Shown here: positions 1 to 9,674 of the stretch, one piece after another
How the letters are laid out: each line of letters starts with the position of its first letter
Numbering within the stretch: position 1 is the first letter of the stretch
Assembly: GCA_944392335.1 (NCBI GenBank)
Contig: CALXWJ010000039.1
Span: forward strand, 1 to 35,980
Origin: an uncultured Clostridia bacterium
GTDB lineage: Bacteria > Bacillota > Clostridia > UBA1381
Length of the DNA: 35,980 bases
Direction: 5' to 3'
The notes under the pieces: model-generated
The model's database searches: none
The model's input: the letters and a program-made list of their open reading frames with translations, nothing else
What the model was told of the DNA's origin: nothing
Program-made: the position numbers and the translations under genes

Positions 1-472
1 AGAAATCGTATTTTACATATGTTTTCTCATCAAAAAGCAACAAATGAACAAGCAGCTGCCTGATGACAACTGCTTGCCGCAAAATTTCATTTTAATTATT
101 TTACCCCAACTATTGACAAAGAGCCTTATACTACCAATCAAAGTTTTTATATCCACTGCTCATAGTAATAACCTTTTTTGAACCATACAATTATCGCGTG
201 GTTTTCATATACAATAGAGGCTGCTGCAACAGCCTCGTGGGGCTTTAGAAAACTAGTGCAAAACGGACGAAACGAAGGGGCAAAGCCCCTTGCCCGAAGG
301 CATACATGGATACGCCGAGAGGTTCGTTTTGTTCGCAGCATAAAGCGAATTTAATACTGAAATTTTCATTTTATGAAAATTTCCGCCTTAACCATTATCA
401 GAGTAAGCTGTAAGAATGGCTTAGCTGCTTTATTTTATTCGCTTTATGCGGTCTGTGCATTTTGATTTAAGA
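1..472. other. Non-coding region rich in hairpins downstream of the glycan operon
   Basis: I see no convincing gene here. The stretch holds several stem-loops: a 7-bp stem at 49-55/70-76, a stem-loop GAGGCTG..CAGCCTC near 217-238, a GGGGC-AAA-GCCCC hairpin near 277-291, and a nested palindrome at 338-449 listed separately. It follows the stop codon of the last gene of the minus-strand operon, so one or more of these hairpins may end that transcript, but none is followed by a clean T-run on the minus strand. A 64-codon minus-strand frame at 147-341 is composed of these hairpins, has no clear ribosome site, and is probably not a gene. Confidence 0.5.
338..449. repeat. Nested palindrome with 13-bp outer arms
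   Basis: GCATAAAGCGAAT at 338-350 is the exact inverse of ATTCGCTTTATGC at 437-449. Inside lies a perfect 11-bp hairpin, GAAATTTTCAT (359-369) with ATGAAAATTTC (373-383) and a TTT loop. The structure is compatible with a miniature inverted-repeat element or with a structured 3' end for the minus-strand operon. No second copy is seen in this window. Confidence 0.55.
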
Positions 473-3400
473 TTAATATCCGATACCTGTACTTTCTGTT
501 AAAGGTATCATGCTATTGAGTCCATCCCATACAAATGCCTTAGCCTTTGTATCTCCGTCCGCCGGAGTAATGGATAACGGCAGATTTCTTTCCTCGCCTG
601 ATGCATCAGCTGTTGTAGTAATATATTGTATAGAGGTTATTTTATCTTCCGAATTGTAAAGAGCAACAACAAAAGTAAACATTTTTTCTTCTGTGGCAAT
701 ATAATCTACCGAAGCTGTAAGCAGTTCTCCCGCCGTCACGTCAAGTGCATCAAATTCCGGATTATTAAAGATTATTCCGCTGTTCTTCATTCTGTAAATT
801 GTATGAAGTACAGCATCATTTCCTCCTACGGTAACATCTCCCGGTTCAATTACGGTAATTGTTACTGTATGTTTTCCATATCCGAGTCCGTCATATCTTA
901 ACTGTGTATCAGGTCCTGACGTTCTGTATGTATTGACAGCCTCATCAATTGTTATTCCGTCAATATCAACTTTTATCATTCCCGCAGATGAACTCTTTGA
1001 AAATTCCATTGCAAATTCATCACCGATTATATCAAAGGAATAAGTATCGCCTATTCCGCTGAGGGTGTGACTTACATTTTCATAATCATAGCAGTAATCC
1101 TTTGCACCGTCGTTAAGCACTGAAGATTTTTGCGGATAAACAAAATATTTTACACTTTCGCTTTCAAGCAACGCATTGACATACTCACCATACATTGTTG
1201 AAGCTTCAGCCGAAGGATGAGTGCCGTCGGTCAGATAAACTTTATTATCCCAATCGGAAGCAAATTCAGAATCATTATTGTATAATGACAGCATATAATC
1301 ACGAATATTTATTGACGGTATTCCGTAATGCTGTGCCACCTTTTCCTGTTCTGATATTGAGTTATTGTTATCTGCAAAATTTATAACAGTCGTATAAACG
1401 AATATTATCACAGGAGGTTTTTCCATATTATTCAAAGTTCTTACAATGCTTTCTATATCTGTTCCGGCATTTACATTATTTGCGTCATTTGTTGCAAATT
1501 CAACAAATACTATATCCGGATTTTTTGAGATTACATCTCTGTTTATTCTCGTCCATCCGTAAGCCGCGCCTGTGCCTCCTACCGAAGCATTTACCGCATT
1601 TACATTTTCTTCACCGTATTTTTCCTTGAACCAATTAGTGGTAACAACTCTCCATCCGTCCTGGTTTGTGATACTTCCGCCGAAAAATACTACGTCAAGC
1701 TTGTTATCGGGATTAAAATCATCTGCTTCAAATCCCGTAGGATAAACAAATTCCGCATTTTTATTCCATTCGGTACGGAAATTAACCGTCTGATCCGTAA
1801 GAGCGCCTGTTGCAGATTTTGGAACAAATAATGTGTATTTTGTATTATAAGATAAAATATCAGGTGTAAGTGTAATTACATTTTCTATAGCATAAGCATC
1901 AAAATCAATATCATTTCCATATTCATCCTTCAATGTAATTCCTGATGTATTTGCATAAACGCCCTCTTTACAGGTAATTGTAAATTGTTCACCGGTAATA
2001 GGGATCAAAGCGGCATTATCCAGATCCGCACCGTTAGAATAAGAAATTTTAGCTCTTCCGTAATCTTCATCGGAAATTCTCAGATAATCAAGATAAACCG
2101 AAGCTGTAACCGCATCTGCGCTTCTCCATGTATAGCTTACGTTGTTTATATCATTACTTGTTGAATTGTTAAGGAATTTTAAAGTTCCGGAGTTTGCAAC
2201 ATTTCCATGTTCATCAGATACAGTAACTGAATATGTGTGTGTATTATAATTAACATTGAATTTAAATGTATACCATTCATCTCTCAGAACCTCAAACGGA
2301 GTATCATATACCATAAAATCTTTTCCTGTTGTACTGTTTGAACCGATACAATCATATCTAAATACACCGTTTAATACTCTTATTACTGCAAAATCGGTTT
2401 GTATAGGTGTTGAACCGTCGCCTATAACACCGTCTGATCCGTATTTTATTCTTGTTTCCAAAACAACATTTTCCAGTCCTTCACAATTTAAAGCCCCGCT
2501 TGTACTGCTGAATTTAAAATGCATTCTGTTGTTATAAGGCATTGACAAAATTCCGTCTGAGATATATTCGGAATTATTTGTAATCTGTGTATTGCTGTTT
2601 GTCATAATAGGTGTATCATCATCATTACCGTCAAATTCCGCACGGTATAAGTATTTTGGTTCATCGGCGCTTCTGAATACAAATTCAGCGGATTTTGCAC
2701 CGTTTATCTGATCTACAAATAAAGTATTCCACTGTCTGTAACCGATATAGAATAACGGAACCTTTACATTGTATTCATCTATAATCTCCGCAGGCACTCC
2801 CTCACCGTTAAGAGTTATTTTGCTGAGATCTTCTTCTGTAACAGGATATGGTAGAGTAACGATTGCTTCTGTTCCCTCAATAACATTCTTTGCCGAGTTA
2901 AGGTCCGCACCATTATATGTTGCTGTGGGTTTCGGTACAAGATCTTCATTGCAAATACGGAAGTAATCCATTGTCACTTTGATCTGATATAAGTATCCGA
3001 ATCCTATCTTATCTGAAAGTATGTCATTAAAATCACGGTCATCATTTGACTTGAAAGTGTTTCCATTTTCATCCGTAACAGTAAGCTTTAGCTTTTTGGT
3101 TTCCGTATTATAATCAACTCTTATGGTATACCATGTTTCGGCATAAATTTTGTAATCCGATATAAAATTATAACTTGTTGCTTCTATTAAAGCGTCTGTG
3201 TTTGTATTACTGCTGTTTATATAACCAAGATTACCGCTTTTATCCGTAAATAATCTGAAATTACCGATATCCAAAAAGTTTTTGCTGCTGTATAATGCTT
3301 TTTTATCTCCTGATGTTATAAAATTATCGTTTGTTCCCGGGGAATATTTTATTCTTGTTTCATATGAGATATTTTTTGCAGCAGTTTCACTTAATCCGTC

Positions 3401-4570
3401 TATTGTAACGCTTAAATAACTGTTTCCTCCGCTTTGTGCAAATAACGTACTTTCTTCTGCATTTATTGACGTAACATTTACCCAGTTTGATAAATCATAA
3501 TCATTTCCGTCAAATTCTGCTTCATATATCCATCTCGGATCTTGAACAGCTAATGTATTGAAGCTGATAGATGATGCTTTGTTCTGTCCGATTGTACCTG
3601 TATTAATTGTATACTGTGTATCCGGAGTCAGTCCGGTAAAATCAAGAGTAACAATTTTACCATCTTCCGATAATGTTTTACTTACCTCAGCATTGTTATT
3701 TACCACTATTCTGCAAAGATCATTTTCGGTAATTGGATCATTAAAGGTAATAGTTGCTGTAAGACTGTCAGGAATTCCTATTGCCCCGTCAAGAGCAGTC
3801 GCTGTTCCGTTATTCTGATATGTTGCCGATGGCGAAGTTAGCAATGTATTATCATACAGACGTATATAGTCAACTGTTGTTACTACGCTGTCTGTCATTG
3901 GAAACGGGAATGATTCAATTTCTTTCAGTGTTCCGTTATATGATATGCCGGAACTTGGTCCGAAATATACATCTCCGGAATCGGAAACAATTTCAACGGT
4001 CATTGTTTTATTATTCTGTAAGTGAATAATATATGTATACCATTCCCCTGATTTCAGTTCGAAATCCGATATTATTTCGGCAGCAGACGCTTCATTTCTT
4101 TTACCGCCTCCGTATACTGCCATGGAGTTCTGCTGGAAGATAGTAGCATAATAATTGCCGTCCTGTATCATACCGCAAATCTGTTTGCCTAATCCTGCAA
4201 TATTGCCTTCCATTTTTATCCTTGTTTCAAAAACAAGATCACTGTAATTTTGAATATTCATTGCATTGCGGGTATAGCTTCCGTCCTCATTTTTATCCAT
4301 AAACTTCAGGTGCGGCATTCTGCCACCGCAATTTTCTTTGTTAAGCTCTACCGTTCCGTCTACAGGTTCAACGGTCATGTACTCCTCTGTTATACCCTGA
4401 CTTGAGTTTCCGTCATGATACCATGTGACGCCTGTCATGTCATCATTTCCGTCAAATTCCATATGCCATATATATTCCGGTTCAGTATCGGCTGAAACAG
4501 AAAATGCCGGCAGCATGGATACCGCAGTAACAATGCTCAGGATAAAATTTACAATTTTTCTTTTTTTCAT
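473..4570 (-). CDS. Secreted multimodular SGNH/GDSL-type esterase with three concanavalin-like/Ig repeats
   Basis: This is a 1365-residue exported protein with a signal peptide at about 1-27. Three similar units follow. Each has a concanavalin-like (LamG type) beta-sandwich opening with an aromatic-rich strand and EFDGND (starts near 33, 345 and 638), and each is followed by an SbsA/Big_5-like Ig domain. An SGNH hydrolase domain covers about 940-1150. Its block I reads FFGGSIT (Ser near 965), a later FATND matches the Asn block, and DGTHP (near 1113-1118) supplies the Asp and His. A beta-sandwich follows, and then a C-terminal module of about 95 residues ending in a VWDGLN motif. SGNH enzymes of this kind commonly deacetylate polysaccharides, so an esterase acting on decorated glycan bound by the sandwich domains is inferred. 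The start has an AGGAGG site (GAGGAGGAAAAAAGAATG). It is the last gene of the operon, 35 bp after its neighbour. The substrate is unknown. Confidence 0.85.
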   Translation of the reverse strand: MKKRKIVNFILSIVTAVSMLPAFSVSADTEPEYIWHMEFDGNDDMTGVTWYHDGNSSQGITEEYMTVEPVDGTVELNKENCGGRMPHLKFMDKNEDGSYTRNAMNIQNYSDLVFETRIKMEGNIAGLGKQICGMIQDGNYYATIFQQNSMAVYGGGKRNEASAAEIISDFELKSGEWYTYIIHLQNNKTMTVEIVSDSGDVYFGPSSGISYNGTLKEIESFPFPMTDSVVTTVDYIRLYDNTLLTSPSATYQNNGTATALDGAIGIPDSLTATITFNDPITENDLCRIVVNNNAEVSKTLSEDGKIVTLDFTGLTPDTQYTINTGTIGQNKASSISFNTLAVQDPRWIYEAEFDGNDYDLSNWVNVTSINAEESTLFAQSGGNSYLSVTIDGLSETAAKNISYETRIKYSPGTNDNFITSGDKKALYSSKNFLDIGNFRLFTDKSGNLGYINSSNTNTDALIEATSYNFISDYKIYAETWYTIRVDYNTETKKLKLTVTDENGNTFKSNDDRDFNDILSDKIGFGYLYQIKVTMDYFRICNEDLVPKPTATYNGADLNSAKNVIEGTEAIVTLPYPVTEEDLSKITLNGEGVPAEIIDEYNVKVPLFYIGYRQWNTLFVDQINGAKSAEFVFRSADEPKYLYRAEFDGNDDDTPIMTNSNTQITNNSEYISDGILSMPYNNRMHFKFSSTSGALNCEGLENVVLETRIKYGSDGVIGDGSTPIQTDFAVIRVLNGVFRYDCIGSNSTTGKDFMVYDTPFEVLRDEWYTFKFNVNYNTHTYSVTVSDEHGNVANSGTLKFLNNSTSNDINNVSYTWRSADAVTASVYLDYLRISDEDYGRAKISYSNGADLDNAALIPITGEQFTITCKEGVYANTSGITLKDEYGNDIDFDAYAIENVITLTPDILSYNTKYTLFVPKSATGALTDQTVNFRTEWNKNAEFVYPTGFEADDFNPDNKLDVVFFGGSITNQDGWRVVTTNWFKEKYGEENVNAVNASVGGTGAAYGWTRINRDVISKNPDIVFVEFATNDANNVNAGTDIESIVRTLNNMEKPPVIIFVYTTVINFADNNNSISEQEKVAQHYGIPSINIRDYMLSLYNNDSEFASDWDNKVYLTDGTHPSAEASTMYGEYVNALLESESVKYFVYPQKSSVLNDGAKDYCYDYENVSHTLSGIGDTYSFDIIGDEFAMEFSKSSSAGMIKVDIDGITIDEAVNTYRTSGPDTQLRYDGLGYGKHTVTITVIEPGDVTVGGNDAVLHTIYRMKNSGIIFNNPEFDALDVTAGELLTASVDYIATEEKMFTFVVALYNSEDKITSIQYITTTADASGEERNLPLSITPADGDTKAKAFVWDGLNSMIPLTESTGIGY

Positions 4571-4605
4571 TCTTTTTTCCTCCTCATTTTTTATATATTT
4601 AATAA

Positions 4606-6936
4606 TTAAATATCATTTCTGTAGACAGAATCATAGTAAATACCGCACTCATTTTTTAAATTTGTTATACGACGCTGTGTTTCTTCGTCAGGAGCAGATG
4701 TCATTACATTTCCGCTCTGAATAAGATCACTGTCCTTCTGGCCCGCATCATAGGAATAGATTTCATCCTTTACATTAATGAAAATATTATCAACAGAACT
4801 GTTGCCTTCCGCAATTCTTGTTGTTTTATTATTGACATATTTTAAAGTATTGCCGTATTTATTCTGCCATATTTCGCTTTTCCATGGCAAGGTTTTAAGT
4901 TCATTAAGAAGAGTATAATTTGTATAGCTTTCATTCCACTCATTTACAAGTCCATCAGACATACTTCCTTTTGCCCTTATTCTTACTCCTATATTTGCAT
5001 CAATAACTATATTTCCTTTAAATTCATTATTCACACCAGCATGAATGAATATTGCTGTATATTCTCCGTTGTCAATATTTTCAAATAAATTGTAATTACA
5101 ATATTGTCCGCTCAAAAAATCATCAAGATATATACAAGCCATACCACCGTTTGAATCATGAATATAATTGTTTCTTATCTGATTGCCCAGACTTGACAGG
5201 TTTCGTCCGGCATAAAACAATCCTGCATCGGTTGAGCCGTCTGTAAGACCGTTTGATATATCATTATATTCCATAACATTGTCATTTCCCCTGAAACTGA
5301 TAGATGAATGAGGATTGTTTCTTATTGTATTATGACTTGCCGTGGTACCGCAGCCCATAACATAAAGAGGCGCACAGTTTGTTCTGTATATCTGAGAAAC
5401 AGTATCAAACAGACAGTTGTCAACAACACTTCCGCCCGGTGTAAGAGTGTTTCTGTCTCCGCCGCTTATTTCAAGTCCGCTGCCACCAAGATTAAGAAAG
5501 TCACAGGCATAAACAAGGTTTCCGTTACCGTTTACACTAACGGCATTTGCAGCGTTATTTCGAAATGTACATCCGAGAATCTGTAAATTATCAGTATTGG
5601 CATCTATAAAATATCCTTTTGAATTTTCAAATGTAATACCTTCTATTGTAAGATTTTTTGTCCCGGAAATTTCAAATATATTATTTTTGCTTGTATTTAA
5701 ATTTATATGCGCATTTTCAAATTCTCCCGATTCCACATCCGCTTCATGCGGATAATAATAAAGATAATTCTGATAAATGACATACTCTCCCTCTTTGTTT
5801 AATTCCTCCGGAAGATTATATACATAGCATTTTTTATCATAGTATTCACCTGCATCCGCAGCGGAAAATCCCGAAAAGCATTTATTTCCGGCAGGATCAA
5901 ACGTTACTGTTTTATTTACAGGATCATATTGATTAAGATAACCCTTATTCAAATCCCAATCATATACAAACCATCCTCTGATCCATGCTTCATCGGCATA
6001 ATTCCAATTTTTAAAGGATTCGGACGATACCTTTACTATTTTATGATTTTCATTTAATTCCGCAGTTGCGCTAATATATCCCTCATCAGGGTATTTTGCT
6101 ATCTGTGCGTTTTCACCGTTAACATACATTTCTGTAAGAATAGGATCATTTTCCTGACTCTTTCCGTTTTTAAATGCAGAACTAAGATTTACCAATCCGT
6201 ACTTTACCAAATTAACACCGTATATTTTATCACGTACATTTTCAGGGAATCTCTCCAGTACATCACTGTTTGTAATCAGTTCAAAATCCGAACCCTTCAG
6301 AGAAAGTCCCGATGATATAAATGTATCTGACATTTCAGAAGTTATTTTTACCGAGTTGAGATTTTCATACTCCGTGATATTTATTGTATTATCAACTGTA
6401 TATGTACCTTCTGCCAAAACAACAGTTACGTCTTTCCCGTAAAATTCCTCATCAGAATTTAAAATTGAAAGTTTTTCAATTGCTTTTTCAATGGAACGGT
6501 ACGGGAAAGAATATGATCCGTCATTAAGGTCACTTCCATATTCACTTACATATATGGTATTATCATTCTCCGGTAATCTTACCGTCAGGCGCGCATTAAT
6601 TTCTCCCTCCGCACCTGATATGTTTGAAGAATAAATCAAAGGAAAACTTTTCTGCGGTTCTGTTTTTCTTCTAAAAAAAGTATTGGCTATAGTTTTTCCT
6701 GTACTGTCTGTTACATCAAGTTCCACATTAATATCCATTGTATAATCTGCAGTACACTCTGCAATATATTCCAAATATATCTTATTTTTATCGGTATATG
6801 CTGCTTTGACTTCTGAAACAGATATTCCGCCTACGGAATATATCTGTGTATTAATCTGTGTTTGGGAATATATATTCTGTACATGGATAATATTCAAAAT
6901 AAATATTAATAATATTATTTTTATCCGCTTTATCAT
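4606..6936 (-). CDS. Secreted right-handed beta-helix protein, GH141-like
   Basis: This 776-residue protein has a hydrophobic signal peptide at about 1-25 and a short beta domain. A right-handed parallel beta-helix begins near residue 130 with a DUF1565-like opening (YVSEYGSDLNDGSYSFPYRS). Near 369-395 it has the segment YVYNLPEELNKEGEYVIYQ, a pattern I associate with glycoside hydrolase family 141 beta-helix enzymes. Asn-rich helix turns follow up to about 640. It is a paralogue of the 1140-residue protein upstream: both share the segment GDR..L.P.G, a GNDN..EYN turn and a DAG..Y.GRN turn, which are candidate active-site regions. Known GH141 members act on fucosylated pectin side chains or xylan, so plant cell-wall glycan is a reasonable but unproven substrate. 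The ribosome site GGAGG precedes the ATG, and the gap to the upstream gene is 13 bp. A lyase or a non-enzymatic binding role cannot be excluded. Confidence 0.75.
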   Translation of the reverse strand: MIKRIKIILLIFILNIIHVQNIYSQTQINTQIYSVGGISVSEVKAAYTDKNKIYLEYIAECTADYTMDINVELDVTDSTGKTIANTFFRRKTEPQKSFPLIYSSNISGAEGEINARLTVRLPENDNTIYVSEYGSDLNDGSYSFPYRSIEKAIEKLSILNSDEEFYGKDVTVVLAEGTYTVDNTINITEYENLNSVKITSEMSDTFISSGLSLKGSDFELITNSDVLERFPENVRDKIYGVNLVKYGLVNLSSAFKNGKSQENDPILTEMYVNGENAQIAKYPDEGYISATAELNENHKIVKVSSESFKNWNYADEAWIRGWFVYDWDLNKGYLNQYDPVNKTVTFDPAGNKCFSGFSAADAGEYYDKKCYVYNLPEELNKEGEYVIYQNYLYYYPHEADVESGEFENAHINLNTSKNNIFEISGTKNLTIEGITFENSKGYFIDANTDNLQILGCTFRNNAANAVSVNGNGNLVYACDFLNLGGSGLEISGGDRNTLTPGGSVVDNCLFDTVSQIYRTNCAPLYVMGCGTTASHNTIRNNPHSSISFRGNDNVMEYNDISNGLTDGSTDAGLFYAGRNLSSLGNQIRNNYIHDSNGGMACIYLDDFLSGQYCNYNLFENIDNGEYTAIFIHAGVNNEFKGNIVIDANIGVRIRAKGSMSDGLVNEWNESYTNYTLLNELKTLPWKSEIWQNKYGNTLKYVNNKTTRIAEGNSSVDNIFINVKDEIYSYDAGQKDSDLIQSGNVMTSAPDEETQRRITNLKNECGIYYDSVYRNDI

Positions 6937-6949
6937 TTTTCCTCCATAA

Positions 6950-9661
6950 TTAATTCTTATCTATTGCAATTATGCATTTACTTTGTACATATCTGCTGTA
7001 AATAAAGATATTTTCACCATTTTGTATATCTTCCCAATTTATATTTTCAACTCTGACACGACTACCGTTTACAGTCATTCTGTAACAGGTTGTTCCGTCA
7101 TCAACCTTCTTGATATGTCCGCTCCTGTCCCCTTCGGCTATGTACTCAAAAAAGTTGTTTGCAAGTTTTTTACGCACTGTTACATAAAGGCTTTCTCTTG
7201 ATGTATTGCCAAGTCCCGAATTTCCGTGTACAAGTCCCGTTGACGCGCTGAATCCCAATTCATCATACCTGTCAATGTCAAATGCTTTATATAAAAATGT
7301 TATTCTTCCTGCGCTATCTGTTTCATAATATATAATATCCCCCGGTTTTGCCGACATAAATTCCACCTTTGTGGGCTCGGGCATTTTCTCGTAATATTCG
7401 AGGAATACTGTTTTGCCCTGATTGTTCCCGGTAATTGTAAGAACAACCTCATCATCCTCATTCAGAGTTTCACTTACTTCGGTAACGATTGTAGGTGTAC
7501 ACTGGAATGAATTTGACCATTGCTGCGTTTCTTCCGACGCTGTGCCTTCTTTTCTGTTTATTATTACATCTGCCGTATTTTTATCCTCAAGGATATTATA
7601 AAATTCCACCTCGTAATTTGTATGCTTTTCATTTGTAAAGTTTCCGCCCACATATGACATTTCCAAATCATCATAAATATTGAACCATATTGTATCACTG
7701 TCCTGCCAGAACAGGTTTTGGAAAGAAGAACCGTAATAATTGTATTCGCCGTTATTAGCAAGATACTCATTCTTTTCCTCATCAACATAACTGAATTCCG
7801 TTACGTCATCTCCATAGATTCCCCCATATTTGCTTTTGAAGGTTTCAAGAGAGTAATTGAAAAATTTTCCGTTATACTTTAATTCACCGTCTTCGGTAAT
7901 AGTGTAAAGTTCTGATACTTTACCATCTTCATCAAGCTTATACATTATAAGCTGATCCTGCCACTCATTTTCCGATGCCGAATCTGCTTTCAATACCTGC
8001 ATTGCTTCATCGTTATCCTTTTTACGGTTGTTTAATTTTACAGTTTCATTAAGTTCATAAGTTTCAAATTCATTTTCTTCTGTAAGCACTCTGATGCCTG
8101 CCTGTACCGGATATTCTTCTTCAATACAGTATCCTCTGATAAAATATCCGTATACAATATCATCTATTCTATCCTTTTCAAATCCATAAACATTTAGTTT
8201 ATCGTCTATCCAGAAAGTACCTGAATCATTTAGTTTATATGTATATTTAAGCATATTTGACGTTAATGTATACTCAACCCCGTCAATTATAATATATCCA
8301 TCATCTGATTGCGCACTTACTGCAGATATAGTTCCTGTTATTGTTTCCGAATAAGCATATGTAATGCTGTGTTCATTATTTGTGCCTATCAAAACAAGCA
8401 TTCCTGCGGATAATGCTGCCGGGCCGCTCTTTTCTCCGTCAACATATACCGTATAATTATCATATTCGCTGTCATAAAGATAGGTATTTCCCGGATCTTT
8501 TTTATCCGCTATGCTTATACCGTCATCCTTTGAAGAAGCATAATCAACTATTATTGTGTGTTCAGCTTTAAAAATATTTATACAGTCATAAATGCCGTCA
8601 TTATTATTATCAATAAAGTTCAGATATCCTATACCCGGAATAAGATCATCCTTGCTGTATTCAGGCTTTGCCGCGCCGTTATATATAATTGATGTGTTCT
8701 GATTGATCTTTATATTTTTTACAGATCCCGCTTCTGTTTCATAAACAAAATTATATGCGGAAAAATCACTTGAATCATCAAATACATACTTTGCATCAAC
8801 ATTTAATACATTGTTTCTTTTATCTTCTTCAAAATATCTTACTTCACCCGTTTCATCTTCATCTTCAAAATAAACATATGCTTCTACCGCATAGCCAAGG
8901 TAATCTGAAATATTTGTTTCACCCGCAAGAACACTTTCATCATTCAATTTTACATAATTAATATCCTGCGTCTTGTCATTTATCGACTTCAGTCCTGTTA
9001 CCGCATTTGCCGTAACTACAGCCTTTACCTTTGCTATATTGTGAAATTTCCAAAGCGCGTCAATTTCTTCCGATTCGGTATATTGTATGGTATTTCCGTC
9101 ATATCCTATTTCAAGAACATTACATTCCAATGCATTTTCTATAAGTTTTGAAAATATTTCATAATCCAGATTAACGATACCCATTCCTATACCGTCTAAA
9201 AGACCGATGGAATTAGCCGCATAAATGTATCCGTTTGGATATCCTCCGTTCTGATTTGCAATTACTTCATATCCAAGAACATTTACAAAAGCTTTTACTG
9301 CGTCATTCACTGTAATAATATTTTCAGGATAATAATTGCCATCTGTATATCCAACCATATATCCAAGACGGGCTCCAGTGCTTATTTCAGAAAAGCACGG
9401 ATGATCCTTATCTACATCAAAAAATATTTCTTCTTCAATGCTTGCCTCAACATTTGCAAATTTCAAAAGATCTCTGATAAAATTTGCCCTTGTTACTTCT
9501 GTATCCTTTTCAGTGCCTTCTTCAAAATAAATGCCCAAATATGTAAGTTTTTCAACTCTTTTATTATAGCTGTCATCTGATGCTGTTTCTTCAGCATTGA
9601 CAACAACACCGGCAAAAACAAAAGATATTAAAAGAAATATACTTATTATTTTTTTATACAC
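6950..9661 (-). CDS. Secreted protein with N-terminal SLH repeats
   Basis: This is a 903-residue exported protein with a GTG start. AGGAGG lies nine bases before the GTG, and the sequence after it (YKKIISIFLLISFVFAGVV) is a typical signal peptide. Residues about 30-190 hold SLH-type repeats (for example ITVNDAVKAFVNVLGY and GYTDGNYYPENIITV), which normally bind pyruvylated wall polymer and hold proteins at the cell surface. The remaining 700 residues are acidic, beta-rich and not recognised. They contain repeated short motifs of the form NNNDGIYD/DEDETGEV. The protein sits between the two beta-helix genes in a tight operon (13-bp gaps on both sides). A role as surface anchor or glycan-binding scaffold is inferred from context only. 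Confidence 0.75.
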   Translation of the reverse strand: MYKKIISIFLLISFVFAGVVVNAEETASDDSYNKRVEKLTYLGIYFEEGTEKDTEVTRANFIRDLLKFANVEASIEEEIFFDVDKDHPCFSEISTGARLGYMVGYTDGNYYPENIITVNDAVKAFVNVLGYEVIANQNGGYPNGYIYAANSIGLLDGIGMGIVNLDYEIFSKLIENALECNVLEIGYDGNTIQYTESEEIDALWKFHNIAKVKAVVTANAVTGLKSINDKTQDINYVKLNDESVLAGETNISDYLGYAVEAYVYFEDEDETGEVRYFEEDKRNNVLNVDAKYVFDDSSDFSAYNFVYETEAGSVKNIKINQNTSIIYNGAAKPEYSKDDLIPGIGYLNFIDNNNDGIYDCINIFKAEHTIIVDYASSKDDGISIADKKDPGNTYLYDSEYDNYTVYVDGEKSGPAALSAGMLVLIGTNNEHSITYAYSETITGTISAVSAQSDDGYIIIDGVEYTLTSNMLKYTYKLNDSGTFWIDDKLNVYGFEKDRIDDIVYGYFIRGYCIEEEYPVQAGIRVLTEENEFETYELNETVKLNNRKKDNDEAMQVLKADSASENEWQDQLIMYKLDEDGKVSELYTITEDGELKYNGKFFNYSLETFKSKYGGIYGDDVTEFSYVDEEKNEYLANNGEYNYYGSSFQNLFWQDSDTIWFNIYDDLEMSYVGGNFTNEKHTNYEVEFYNILEDKNTADVIINRKEGTASEETQQWSNSFQCTPTIVTEVSETLNEDDEVVLTITGNNQGKTVFLEYYEKMPEPTKVEFMSAKPGDIIYYETDSAGRITFLYKAFDIDRYDELGFSASTGLVHGNSGLGNTSRESLYVTVRKKLANNFFEYIAEGDRSGHIKKVDDGTTCYRMTVNGSRVRVENINWEDIQNGENIFIYSRYVQSKCIIAIDKN

Positions 9662-9674
9662 TGTTTTATGCCTC

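Noticed and set aside
147-341. 64-codon minus-strand open frame
   Set aside because: It is made of hairpin DNA, lacks a clear ribosome site and shows no domain; treated as non-coding.
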